This document shows positions 1-5,411 of a stretch of DNA of 5,411 nt, piece after piece (position 1 is the stretch's first letter; each line of letters opens with the position of its first letter). The notes below the pieces were generated by a model that saw only the letters and a program-made list of their open reading frames with translations, did not search any database and was not told the origin of the DNA. The translations under genes and the position numbers were made by a program. The DNA is from Pseudomonadota bacterium (GTDB lineage: Bacteria; Pseudomonadota; Gammaproteobacteria; Burkholderiales; Thiobacillaceae): positions 1-5,411 of the forward strand of contig JAUPLV010000143.1 in assembly GCA_030836725.1 (NCBI GenBank). The letters run 5' to 3'.

Positions 1-214
1 ACGCCAGCCGGTTCTTGCCGTTGACGTTCACCGCATCCGACCCGCACACACCCTCGCGGCAGGAGCGGCGCAGGGACAGCGTCTCGTCCTGCGCCTTGAT
101 CGCCAGGAGCGCATCCAGCAGCATCTTGCCGGCGGGGTCGATGTCGAGCTCGACGTCCTGCATGTGAGGTTTTTTGCCGGATTCGGGGGAGTAGCGGTAG
201 AGGCGGAATTTCAT
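1..214 (-). CDS. sdhB: Succinate dehydrogenase iron-sulfur subunit, N-terminal part (partial)
   Basis: This is the iron-sulfur subunit of respiratory complex II, which passes electrons from the FAD of SdhA through three Fe-S clusters to quinone at the SdhC/SdhD membrane anchor. Only the first 71 residues are in the window; the gene continues past the left edge. It starts MKFRLYRYSPESGKKP, the usual opening of this family. The plant-type ferredoxin domain follows, with SCREGVCGSD at residues 51-60. Cys52, Cys57 and Asp60 align with the E. coli [2Fe-2S] ligands Cys55, Cys60 and Asp63, so the Asp is normal for this branch and not a defect. The fourth ligand, expected just after NGKNRLA, falls outside. 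The ATG at 212-214 is set by GGAGG (220-224) five bases upstream. The gene would normally follow sdhA closely, but a 735-bp repeat/GIY-YIG insert lies between them. Identification is very secure. Confidence 0.96.
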   Translation of the reverse strand, partial: MKFRLYRYSPESGKKPHMQDVELDIDPAGKMLLDALLAIKAQDETLSLRRSCREGVCGSDAVNVNGKNRLA

Positions 215-219
215 GGTTG

Positions 220-224
220 CCTCC
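220..224 (-). promoter_or_regulatory. Ribosome binding site of sdhB
   Basis: GGAGG on the minus strand, five bases before the sdhB ATG. It fixes the start. It also shows that sdhB kept its own strong initiation site although the repeat array begins only 8 bp further upstream. Confidence 0.85.
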
Positions 225-231
225 ACACGTC

Positions 232-263
232 CGTCATTGCGAGGCGCAGCCGAAGCAATCCAG
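232..263 (+). repeat. Hairpin repeat copy 1 (long type, forward)
   Basis: A 32-bp REP-like element. It folds as an outer stem ATTGC (236-240) with GCAAT (255-259) and an inner stem GGC (243-245) with GCC (249-251) around a GCA loop. It is identical over all 32 bases to copy 5 (556-587). It forms the left end of the first 153-bp unit. Confidence 0.93.
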
Positions 264-355
264 GACACCGTGCGCCATCTGAACAATGGCTTGGACAGTC
301 AATGCAAGGTAATGAGGTCCACCATGACGTATAGGCCGTTAGCTCCGCCCGCATT

Positions 356-384
356 CTGGATTGCTTCGCGTTGCTCGCAATGAC
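356..384 (-). repeat. Hairpin repeat copy 2 (short type, reverse)
   Basis: A 29-bp copy read on the minus strand. It has the same ATTGC/GCAAT outer stem but a shorter inner stem, GC with GC around an AAC loop. It is the right end of the first 153-bp unit and differs from copy 4 at one base. Confidence 0.92.
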
Positions 385-393
385 CAGGTGATC

Positions 394-425
394 CGTCATT
401 GCGAGGCGTAGCCAAAGCAATCCAG
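394..425 (+). repeat. Hairpin repeat copy 3 (long type, forward)
   Basis: A 32-bp copy with two differences from copies 1 and 5: the loop reads GTA instead of GCA, and the bulge after the inner stem reads AAA instead of GAA. Both changes leave the stems intact. It is the left end of the second 153-bp unit, exactly 162 bp after copy 1. Confidence 0.93.
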
Positions 426-517
426 AACTACGCACGCCAATACAACGTTCGCTTGAACTATCGATGCGAGGTGCCGAGGGCCGTAATGATCCACGGCCCA
501 TCGACTCCGCGCACATC

Positions 518-546
518 CTGGATTGCTTCGCATTGCTCGCAATGAC
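518..546 (-). repeat. Hairpin repeat copy 4 (short type, reverse)
   Basis: A 29-bp copy on the minus strand with inner stem GC/GC and loop AAT. It is the right end of the second 153-bp unit, exactly 162 bp after copy 2. Confidence 0.92.
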
Positions 547-555
547 CAAGTGAGC

Positions 556-587
556 CGTCATTGCGAGGCGCAGCCGAAGCAATCCAG
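556..587 (+). repeat. Hairpin repeat copy 5 (long type, forward)
   Basis: A 32-bp copy identical to copy 1. It lies just beyond the stop codon of the GIY-YIG gene and forms the left end of the gene-bearing unit, exactly 162 bp after copy 3. Confidence 0.93.
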
Positions 588-598
588 AACTACGCACG

Positions 599-898
599 CT
601 AACCGAGTATGTCGTCATACAAATCGCGCCAGCCAGGGTTCATCGATTCAATCATGGCAAGTTTTTTGGCTCTGGAGCCGCCCTTGATCTGTTTTTCCCG
701 CGCAATGGCTGCGGCCATCTCATCGGCAAGTTCGTAATAGACCAGCATGTGTACCGAATATTTCTGTGTAAATCCAGAGACTACATTGTTCTTGTGCTGC
801 CATATCCGTTTCACCAAGTCGGACGTCACGCCGGTATAGAGCGTGCCATTCCGCTCGCTGGCGAGGAGGTAGACCGCGGGCTGCTTAGGCGAGTCCAT
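599..898 (-). CDS. Small single-domain GIY-YIG nuclease family protein
   Basis: This gene encodes 99 residues, from the ATG at 896-898 to TAG at 599-601, and consists of almost nothing but a GIY-YIG domain. Counting from that ATG, the GIY strand is VYLL at 9-12 and the YIG strand is LYTGVT at 20-25. The catalytic Arg is Arg31 in LVKRIWQHK. GFTQKY (42-47) and LVYYE (52-56) follow, and the metal-binding Glu is Glu68 in AIAREKQIKG. The tail IESMNPGWRDLYDDIL is characteristic of the stand-alone bacterial family (COG2827-like, often annotated as putative endonuclease). All core catalytic residues are present, so it is probably active. A GTG two codons upstream (902-904) is an alternative start; neither has a clear Shine-Dalgarno, and ATG suits the family better. 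The gene is tightly enclosed by inverted hairpin repeats and sits inside the sdh operon in the same direction, so it may be read by sdh transcription. A role in cutting or spreading the repeats is inferred from context. Confidence 0.92.
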   Translation of the reverse strand: MDSPKQPAVYLLASERNGTLYTGVTSDLVKRIWQHKNNVVSGFTQKYSVHMLVYYELADEMAAAIAREKQIKGGSRAKKLAMIESMNPGWRDLYDDILG

Positions 899-909
899 CC
901 GCACACAGT

Positions 910-940
910 CTGGATTGCTTCGGCTTTGCCTCGCAATGAC
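910..940 (-). repeat. Hairpin repeat copy 6 (long type, reverse)
   Basis: A 31-bp copy on the minus strand, just upstream of the GIY-YIG start and 9 bp from the sdhA stop codon. Its inner stem is GGC/GCC with loop AAA, so it belongs to the long type although it occupies the right-end position that copies 2 and 4 fill with the short type. It matches the inverse of copy 5 at 29 of 31 bases; the two differences lie in the loop. Confidence 0.92.
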
Positions 941-949
941 CAGCCATCA

Positions 950-2704
950 TCAATACACCCTCTCCTTCGGCCGTATCGTCTCCACCGACAGCGGCTTCAG
1001 CCGCACCGGCTTGGCATCCACCTGATCCCCCTCGCGCGAATACAGCGTGTGTTTCAGCCAGTGCTCGTCGTCACGCTCGGGGAAATCCTCCCGGGTATGG
1101 GCGCCACGGCTTTCGGTACGGGAAATCGCCGACACCAGCGTCGCGCGCGCCACGCCCATGAGATTCTCCAGTTCCAGCGCCTCGATGCGCGCGGTGTTGA
1201 ACACGCGGCTGGCGTCCTGCAGGCCGGCATGCGCCAGACGGTCTTCCATCGCATCCAGTTGCGCCAGGCCTTCGCGCAACACCGCGTCGGTGCGGAACAC
1301 GCCTGCATGCGTCTGCATCATGCGCCTGAGATCGTCGGTGATGGCCGCCACCCGCTCGCTGCCGGGCCGGTCCCAGCGCTGCAGCCTCGCCAGGCTGGGT
1401 TCGGCCGCGTGGTCGGGCAAGGAGCGCGGATAGGGGTTGTCGCGCAGATATTCCAGCATGTGTTTGCCGGCGGCGCGGCCGAACACGATCAGGTCGAGCA
1501 GCGAATTGCCGCCCAGCCGGTTGGCGCCGTGCACCGAGACGCAGGCGCATTCGCCGACGGCGTACAGGCCGGGCACCGGCTCCTCGGGGCCAAAGCGCAC
1601 TGGGGCGACGACCTGGCCGTGCAGGCTGGTGGGGATGCCGCCCATCATGTAGTGGGCTGTAGGGGCGACCGGGATCGGCGCCCGAACCGGATCGACACCG
1701 GCGAAGCGGATCGCCAGTTCGCGGATGCCGGGCAGTTTCCCGGCGATGGTCTTTTCGCCCAGGTGGTCGAGCTTGAGGTCGACGTAGTCGCTGTGCGGAC
1801 CGCAGCCGCGCCCCTCGGCGATCTCGACGGCGATGGCGCGCGCCACCACGTCGCGCCCGGCGAGATCCTTGGCGTGCGGCGCGTAGCGTTCCATGAAGCG
1901 TTCGCCGTTCCGGTTCAGCAGATAGCCGCCTTCGCCGCGAACGCCCTCGGTGATGAGGCAGCCGACGCCGGCGATGCCCGTGGGATGGAACTGCCAGAAT
2001 TCCATGTCCTGCAAAGGCAGTCCGGCGCGTAGCACCATGCCGAGGCCGTCGCCGGTGTTGATCATGGCATTGCTGCTGTTCCAGAAAACCCGCCCTGCCC
2101 CGCCGGTGGCGAGCAGCGTGGTGCGCGCCTCGATCAGCAGCGACTCGCCGGTCTCGATGCTCATGGCGGTGACGCCGAGGCAATAGCCGTCGGCATCGCG
2201 CAACAGGTCGAGCGCGAAGTATTCGTCGAAGAACTGGGTACGGTGGGCGATGTTCTGCTGGTACAGCGTGTGCAGAAGCGCGTGGCCGGTGCGGTCGGCG
2301 GCGGCGCAGGTGCGGGTGGCCTGCTCGCCGCCGAAGTGCTTCGACTGACCGCCGAACGGCCGCTGGTAGATCTTGCCGTTATCGAGGCGCGAAAACGGCA
2401 GTCCCATGTGTTCGAGTTCGTACACGGCGCTGGCCGCCTCGCGGCACATGAACTCGATCGCGTCCTGATCGCCCAGCCAGTCGCCGCCCTTGACCGTGTC
2501 GTACATGTGCCATTCCCAGCGGTCGTCGTCGACGTTGGCGAGCGCGGCGGTGATGCCGCCCTGCGCCGACACGGTGTGCGAGCGCGTCGGGAAGACTTTC
2601 GACACCACCGCGACCTTGTAGTCGGAGCGCGCCAGCTGCAGCGCCGCGCGCAGGCCCGCACCGCCGCCGCCGATGATGAGGGCGTCGAAGCGGCGGCTGT
2701 TCAT
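950..2704 (-). CDS. sdhA: Succinate dehydrogenase flavoprotein subunit
   Basis: This is the catalytic subunit of complex II. It oxidises succinate to fumarate on the cytoplasmic side of the inner membrane using covalently bound FAD. The 584 residues match the usual length (588 in E. coli). The Rossmann motif IIGGGGAG is at 10-17. His43 in SHTVSAQGG is the covalent FAD attachment site. The substrate-site residues are His240 (QFHPTG), Arg256 (TEGVRGEGG), His351 (AHYMMGG) and Arg396 (GANRLGGNSLLD). The C-terminal domain ends near RPKERVY. The frame stays open upstream to 2887, but the ATG at 2702-2704 is the real start: it gives the family N-terminus MNSRRFDALIIGG, overlaps the sdhD stop as ATGA, and has GGAG (2711-2714) six bases upstream. 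Downstream, nine bases separate its stop from hairpin repeat copy 6. No residue is out of place. Confidence 0.98.
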   Translation of the reverse strand: MNSRRFDALIIGGGGAGLRAALQLARSDYKVAVVSKVFPTRSHTVSAQGGITAALANVDDDRWEWHMYDTVKGGDWLGDQDAIEFMCREAASAVYELEHMGLPFSRLDNGKIYQRPFGGQSKHFGGEQATRTCAAADRTGHALLHTLYQQNIAHRTQFFDEYFALDLLRDADGYCLGVTAMSIETGESLLIEARTTLLATGGAGRVFWNSSNAMINTGDGLGMVLRAGLPLQDMEFWQFHPTGIAGVGCLITEGVRGEGGYLLNRNGERFMERYAPHAKDLAGRDVVARAIAVEIAEGRGCGPHSDYVDLKLDHLGEKTIAGKLPGIRELAIRFAGVDPVRAPIPVAPTAHYMMGGIPTSLHGQVVAPVRFGPEEPVPGLYAVGECACVSVHGANRLGGNSLLDLIVFGRAAGKHMLEYLRDNPYPRSLPDHAAEPSLARLQRWDRPGSERVAAITDDLRRMMQTHAGVFRTDAVLREGLAQLDAMEDRLAHAGLQDASRVFNTARIEALELENLMGVARATLVSAISRTESRGAHTREDFPERDDEHWLKHTLYSREGDQVDAKPVRLKPLSVETIRPKERVY

Positions 2705-3045
2705 GCCATGCTCCACAAAATGGCGGCAAGCCAGGCCACGCTTCCGGACAGGTAGACGATCACCGCAAGATACAGCGCCAGCCGCAGGCCCGTCGGATGA
2801 ACGTAATCCATGAAGATATCGCGCATCCCCACCCAGGCATGCAGCGCCAGCGCCGCAGCCATCAGCAGCATCAGCACGCGCAGCCACAACGGCGAGAACA
2901 ACGTCCGCCAGCCGGCGAAATCAAGCGGCAAGGCGGCAATGAAATAGAACGTCAATCCCGGCAGGACCAGCGCCAGTAGCACCGCCGTGGCACGCTGCAA
3001 CAGCCAGGCGCCGGTTCCGGTATGCGCGCCGGTAGCGGACTTCAT
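2701..3045 (-). CDS. sdhD: Succinate dehydrogenase membrane anchor subunit
   Basis: This is the smaller-anchor homologue of complex II. With SdhC it holds heme b and the ubiquinone site in the inner membrane. It has 114 residues, against 115 in E. coli SdhD. Three membrane segments are visible at roughly 19-40, 53-76 and 87-112. The signature LHAWVGMRDIFMDYV spans 68-82. His69 corresponds to E. coli His71 and the pair Asp80-Tyr81 to Asp82-Tyr83, the Tyr being a quinone-site residue. The open frame extends upstream to 3243, but that part reads as an alternate frame of sdhC; the ATG at 3043-3045 gives the correct length and overlaps the sdhC stop as ATGA. A second ATGA overlap joins it to sdhA. 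SdhD sequences are weakly conserved, but position and motif leave little doubt. Confidence 0.95.
   Translation of the reverse strand: MKSATGAHTGTGAWLLQRATAVLLALVLPGLTFYFIAALPLDFAGWRTLFSPLWLRVLMLLMAAALALHAWVGMRDIFMDYVHPTGLRLALYLAVIVYLSGSVAWLAAILWSMA
2711..2714 (-). promoter_or_regulatory. Ribosome binding site of sdhA inside sdhD
   Basis: GGAG on the minus strand, six bases before the sdhA ATG and within the last codons of sdhD. It decides the start of sdhA against the longer open frame that reaches back to 2887, and fits translational coupling with sdhD. Confidence 0.7.
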
Positions 3046-3422
3046 GCGAACACCCGCCAGGCGGCAAGCAGCGTGACCAGCCCGCTGGCCAGCAACACCG
3101 CGATGCTGCCCAGCCGCGCCCGGCGCAGATCCACGCCCCAGTGAAGATCCAGCGCCAGATGCCGCAGGCCGGAGAAAAGATGCAGTGCAAATGCCCAGAT
3201 AAAAAGCAGAATGAGCGATCGGGCCAATGGGTGCGCCCCCCACCCCGCCATGCGCTGAAAATCCGCTTCATCCGACAGCGAGACCGACAGGGCCCACACC
3301 CCAAGCGGCAGGGCCGCGAACAGCAGCGCGCCCGAAACCCGATGCAGGATCGACACCCAGCCCGGAAGCGGCAAATGGATGCGGAACAGATCGAGGTAAA
3401 CGGGGCGCGCGATCGGCTTCAC
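3042..3422 (-). CDS. sdhC: Succinate dehydrogenase cytochrome b556 subunit
   Basis: This is the cytochrome b anchor of complex II, an inner-membrane protein. It has 126 residues (129 in E. coli). The N-terminus RPVYLDLFRIHLPLPG is typical. WVSILHRVSG follows, in which Ser24 and Arg28 align with the E. coli quinone-site residues Ser27 and Arg31. Three membrane segments lie at about 29-49, 66-86 and 104-124. The heme-ligand motif HLFSGLRH is at 81-88, His81 aligning with heme ligand His84 of E. coli. The start is a GTG (3420-3422). An in-frame TAA (3435-3437) lies just upstream with no ATG between, so GTG is the only start that keeps the conserved N-terminus. No Shine-Dalgarno is evident, so translation may depend on ribosomes finishing the malic enzyme gene 19 bp upstream. 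Confidence 0.96.
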   Translation of the reverse strand: MKPIARPVYLDLFRIHLPLPGWVSILHRVSGALLFAALPLGVWALSVSLSDEADFQRMAGWGAHPLARSLILLFIWAFALHLFSGLRHLALDLHWGVDLRRARLGSIAVLLASGLVTLLAAWRVFA

Positions 3423-3441
3423 GGCGCGGTTTGTTTAGCAG

Positions 3442-4713
<1,272 letters not shown>

Positions 4714-4750
4714 GGGGCGAATACTGGCTGGATAAACAAGCCGCCATTAT

Positions 4751-4766
4751 CGCGGATTTATCCGCG
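4751..4766. other. Perfect inverted repeat, second hairpin after fliA
   Basis: A 16-bp perfect inverted repeat, CGCGGA and TCCGCG around TTTA (seven pairs if the loop shrinks to TT). In the transcript it is the second of two hairpins after the fliA stop. No T tract follows on either strand, so it is not a canonical intrinsic terminator. It could be a processing or attenuation structure ahead of the malic enzyme gene. Confidence 0.5.
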
Positions 4767-4769
4767 CTT

Positions 4770-4785
4770 GGCCCCGCACGGGGCC
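4770..4785. other. Perfect inverted repeat, first hairpin after fliA
   Basis: A 16-bp inverted repeat with a six-pair all-GC stem, GGCCCC and GGGGCC, around a four-base loop. It lies 7 bp after the fliA stop in the transcript, where a terminator is expected, but it lacks a following T run. It may terminate weakly or protect the fliA 3' end. Confidence 0.5.
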
Positions 4786-4792
4786 TACTGCC

Positions 4793-5411
4793 TCAGTCTT
4801 TCCAGATTTTGAGCTGGGCGCGCAGGCGCGCCACCGCCTGGGAATGCAGCTGGCAGACGCGCGATTCGGACACGCCGAGCACCGCGCCGATTTCCTTCAG
4901 GTTCATGTCCTGTTCGTAGTACATGCCCATCATGCTGCGCTCGCGCTCGGGAAGGCCGTGGATCGCGGCGACCAGACCGGCGCGGAACCCCTCGTCCTCC
5001 AGCACGGCGAGCGGATTGCTGCTGCCATCGACCAGATAGCGCTCCAGAAAACTGGCGCTGTCCTCATCGGAAAAGTCCTCGTAATACAGCAGCTGCGAAC
5101 ACTTCACGTCGCCCAGCATGGATTGATACTGGTCGATCGGCATGCCCAGTTCGGCCGAGATTTCATGTTCGCTCGGCGGCTTGCCGTTGCGCTGTTCCAG
5201 TCGGTGGATGGCCGCTTCGATCTGCCGCGACTTCTGCCGCACGTGGCGCGGCAGCCAGTCCACCTCGCGCAGTTCGTCAAGCATGGCGCCGCGGATGCGC
5301 TGCGTAGCATAGGACTCGAACTGCGCGCCCTGGGTGCCGTCGAAGCGGGATGCCGCGTCCATGAGGCCGATCAACCCGACCTGGATCAGGTCGTCGACTT
5401 CGACGCTGGCG
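4793..5411 (-). CDS. fliA: Flagellar RNA polymerase sigma-28 factor FliA (partial, N-terminus missing)
   Basis: FliA directs RNA polymerase to late flagellar promoters (flagellin, motor and chemotaxis genes) and is held in check by the anti-sigma factor FlgM. The window has 205 codons plus the stop; by comparison with E. coli FliA (239 residues) about 35 N-terminal residues lie beyond the right edge. Reading begins ASVEVDDLIQVGLIGLMDA, the sigma region 2 core, and continues with FESYATQRIRGAMLDELREVDWLPR. Region 3 follows (RHVRQKSRQIEAAIHRLEQ to the ELGMP segment, about 5110-5240). Region 4 is LPERERSMMGMYYEQ and the helix-turn-helix LKEIGAVLGVSESRV (about 4856-4900), ending QLHSQAVARLRAQLK. 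The match to FliA is clear along the whole length. As the last flagellar gene before metabolic genes, it probably marks the end of a flagellar cluster lying to the right. Confidence 0.96.
   Translation of the reverse strand, partial: ASVEVDDLIQVGLIGLMDAASRFDGTQGAQFESYATQRIRGAMLDELREVDWLPRHVRQKSRQIEAAIHRLEQRNGKPPSEHEISAELGMPIDQYQSMLGDVKCSQLLYYEDFSDEDSASFLERYLVDGSSNPLAVLEDEGFRAGLVAAIHGLPERERSMMGMYYEQDMNLKEIGAVLGVSESRVCQLHSQAVARLRAQLKIWKD

Larger units (their letters stand above)
232..384. repeat. Gene-less inverted-repeat unit 1 (MITE/BIME-like)
   Basis: This 153-bp unit is bounded by copy 1 and copy 2 in opposite orientation, so its ends read GTCATTGCGAG inward from both sides. The 92-bp interior matches that of unit 2 at about 54 positions (59 percent, counted by hand without gaps). 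I see no coding function. It is best described as a non-autonomous, BIME-like or MITE-like element. Confidence 0.75.
394..546. repeat. Gene-less inverted-repeat unit 2 (MITE/BIME-like)
   Basis: Same 153-bp length and layout as unit 1, starting 162 bp later. Its interior begins with AACTACGCACGC (426-437), the same 12 bases found inside the left end of the gene-bearing unit (588-599). It ends with TCCGCGCACATC (506-517), close to TCCGCACACAGT (898-909) inside the right end of that unit. It therefore looks like the gene-bearing unit with the gene replaced by about 68 bp of other sequence. Confidence 0.75.
215..598. other. Gene-free part of the sdhA-sdhB insert, filled by repeat units
   Basis: These 384 bases hold no credible gene. 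They contain the sdhB ribosome binding site, two complete 153-bp inverted-repeat units (232-384 and 394-546), two 9-bp linkers (385-393 and 547-555, 7 of 9 bases alike) and the left end of the third, gene-bearing unit (from 556). An open frame across this stretch is only the translation of the repeats: its peptide cycles through HLVIASNAKQS and GLLRLRLAMT, strings typical of mis-called proteins over this repeat family. Confidence 0.8.
556..940 (-). mobile_element. Inverted-repeat unit carrying a GIY-YIG nuclease gene
   Basis: This 385-bp unit is bounded by copies 5 and 6, near-perfect inverted repeats (29 of 31 bases). It contains one gene, the GIY-YIG protein at 599-898, which fills the interior almost completely. 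The layout (inverted ends, one small nuclease, neighbouring gene-less units with the same ends) is what an autonomous element with its non-autonomous derivatives looks like. Mobility itself is not shown: no target-site duplication is obvious, and no uninterrupted site is available for comparison. Confidence 0.6.

Noticed and set aside
52..60. Asp in place of a third Cys in the SdhB [2Fe-2S] motif, seen as a possible defect
   Set aside because: E. coli SdhB also uses Asp at this position (Asp63), so this is a normal ligand in this group.
232..587. Possible CRISPR array, because of regularly spaced repeats of about 30 bp
   Set aside because: The repeats alternate in orientation, come in two lengths, and are separated by 92 and 9 bp in turn. 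The two 92-bp interiors are related to each other, and no cas gene is visible.
211..618. A 135-residue open frame on the minus strand across the repeat array
   Set aside because: Its peptide is a translation of the hairpin repeats (HLVIASNAKQS and GLLRLRLAMT recur). It overlaps the sdhB start and the end of the GIY-YIG gene and resembles no protein family.
749..2032. Long plus-strand open frame of 427 residues
   Set aside because: It is the antisense shadow of sdhA and part of the GIY-YIG gene in GC-rich DNA; both minus-strand genes carry complete family motifs.
2705..2887. N-terminal extension of SdhA to an upstream start
   Set aside because: The extra 61 residues are sdhD read in another frame. 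The ATG at 2704 has a ribosome binding site and the family N-terminus.
3046..3243. N-terminal extension of SdhD to an upstream start
   Set aside because: The extra 66 residues are sdhC read in another frame and do not resemble SdhD; the ATG at 3045 gives the normal length.
4746..4751. GATAAT on the minus strand as a -10 box for the malic enzyme gene
   Set aside because: The spacing to the ATG is plausible, but no recognisable -35 hexamer lies at the right distance and the box overlaps a hairpin by one base; too weak to list.

Overview
The window is a GC-rich, tightly packed bacterial segment in which every gene I can support lies on the minus strand. In transcription order (right to left) it holds the 3' part of fliA, a complete stand-alone malic enzyme gene, sdhC, sdhD and sdhA, then an unusual 735-bp insert, and the 5' end of sdhB running off the left edge. 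The protein types and gene order suggest a proteobacterium, most likely a betaproteobacterium of the Nitrosomonadales kind (Thiobacillus, Sulfuricella or Gallionella relatives). That placement is inferred from memory of protein style, not from a search.

Right part (4714-5411): FliA, the flagellar sigma-28 factor, lacks only its first roughly 35 codons in this window. The 79 bp after it contain two back-to-back perfect hairpins without a T tract. Middle part (2701-4713): a 423-residue malic enzyme with a lysine/alanine-rich tail is followed after 19 bp by sdhC (GTG start). sdhC, sdhD and sdhA are then joined by two ATGA overlaps, a classic translationally coupled operon. The products are the two membrane anchors with heme b and quinone residues, and the FAD subunit with all expected catalytic residues.

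Left part (1-949): sdhB should follow sdhA closely, but the two are separated by 735 bp. The insert contains six copies of a 29-32 bp hairpin repeat (conserved ends GTCATTGCGAG and GCAATCCAG) in strictly alternating orientation. They form three consecutive units bounded by inverted repeats. Two units are exactly 153 bp, carry no gene and repeat with a 162-bp period. The third (556-940) encloses a complete small GIY-YIG nuclease gene. The outer 12 bases inside the unit ends are shared between gene-bearing and gene-less units, so the array looks like one autonomous element plus two gene-less derivatives, comparable in logic to REP/BIME arrays with their RAYT transposase but with a GIY-YIG protein instead. 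sdhB keeps its own strong ribosome binding site only 8 bp from the edge of the array.

The metabolic genes fit together: succinate dehydrogenase oxidises succinate to fumarate and feeds the quinone pool, and malic enzyme removes malate to pyruvate while making reducing power. The repeat/GIY-YIG array is the part that most deserves attention.
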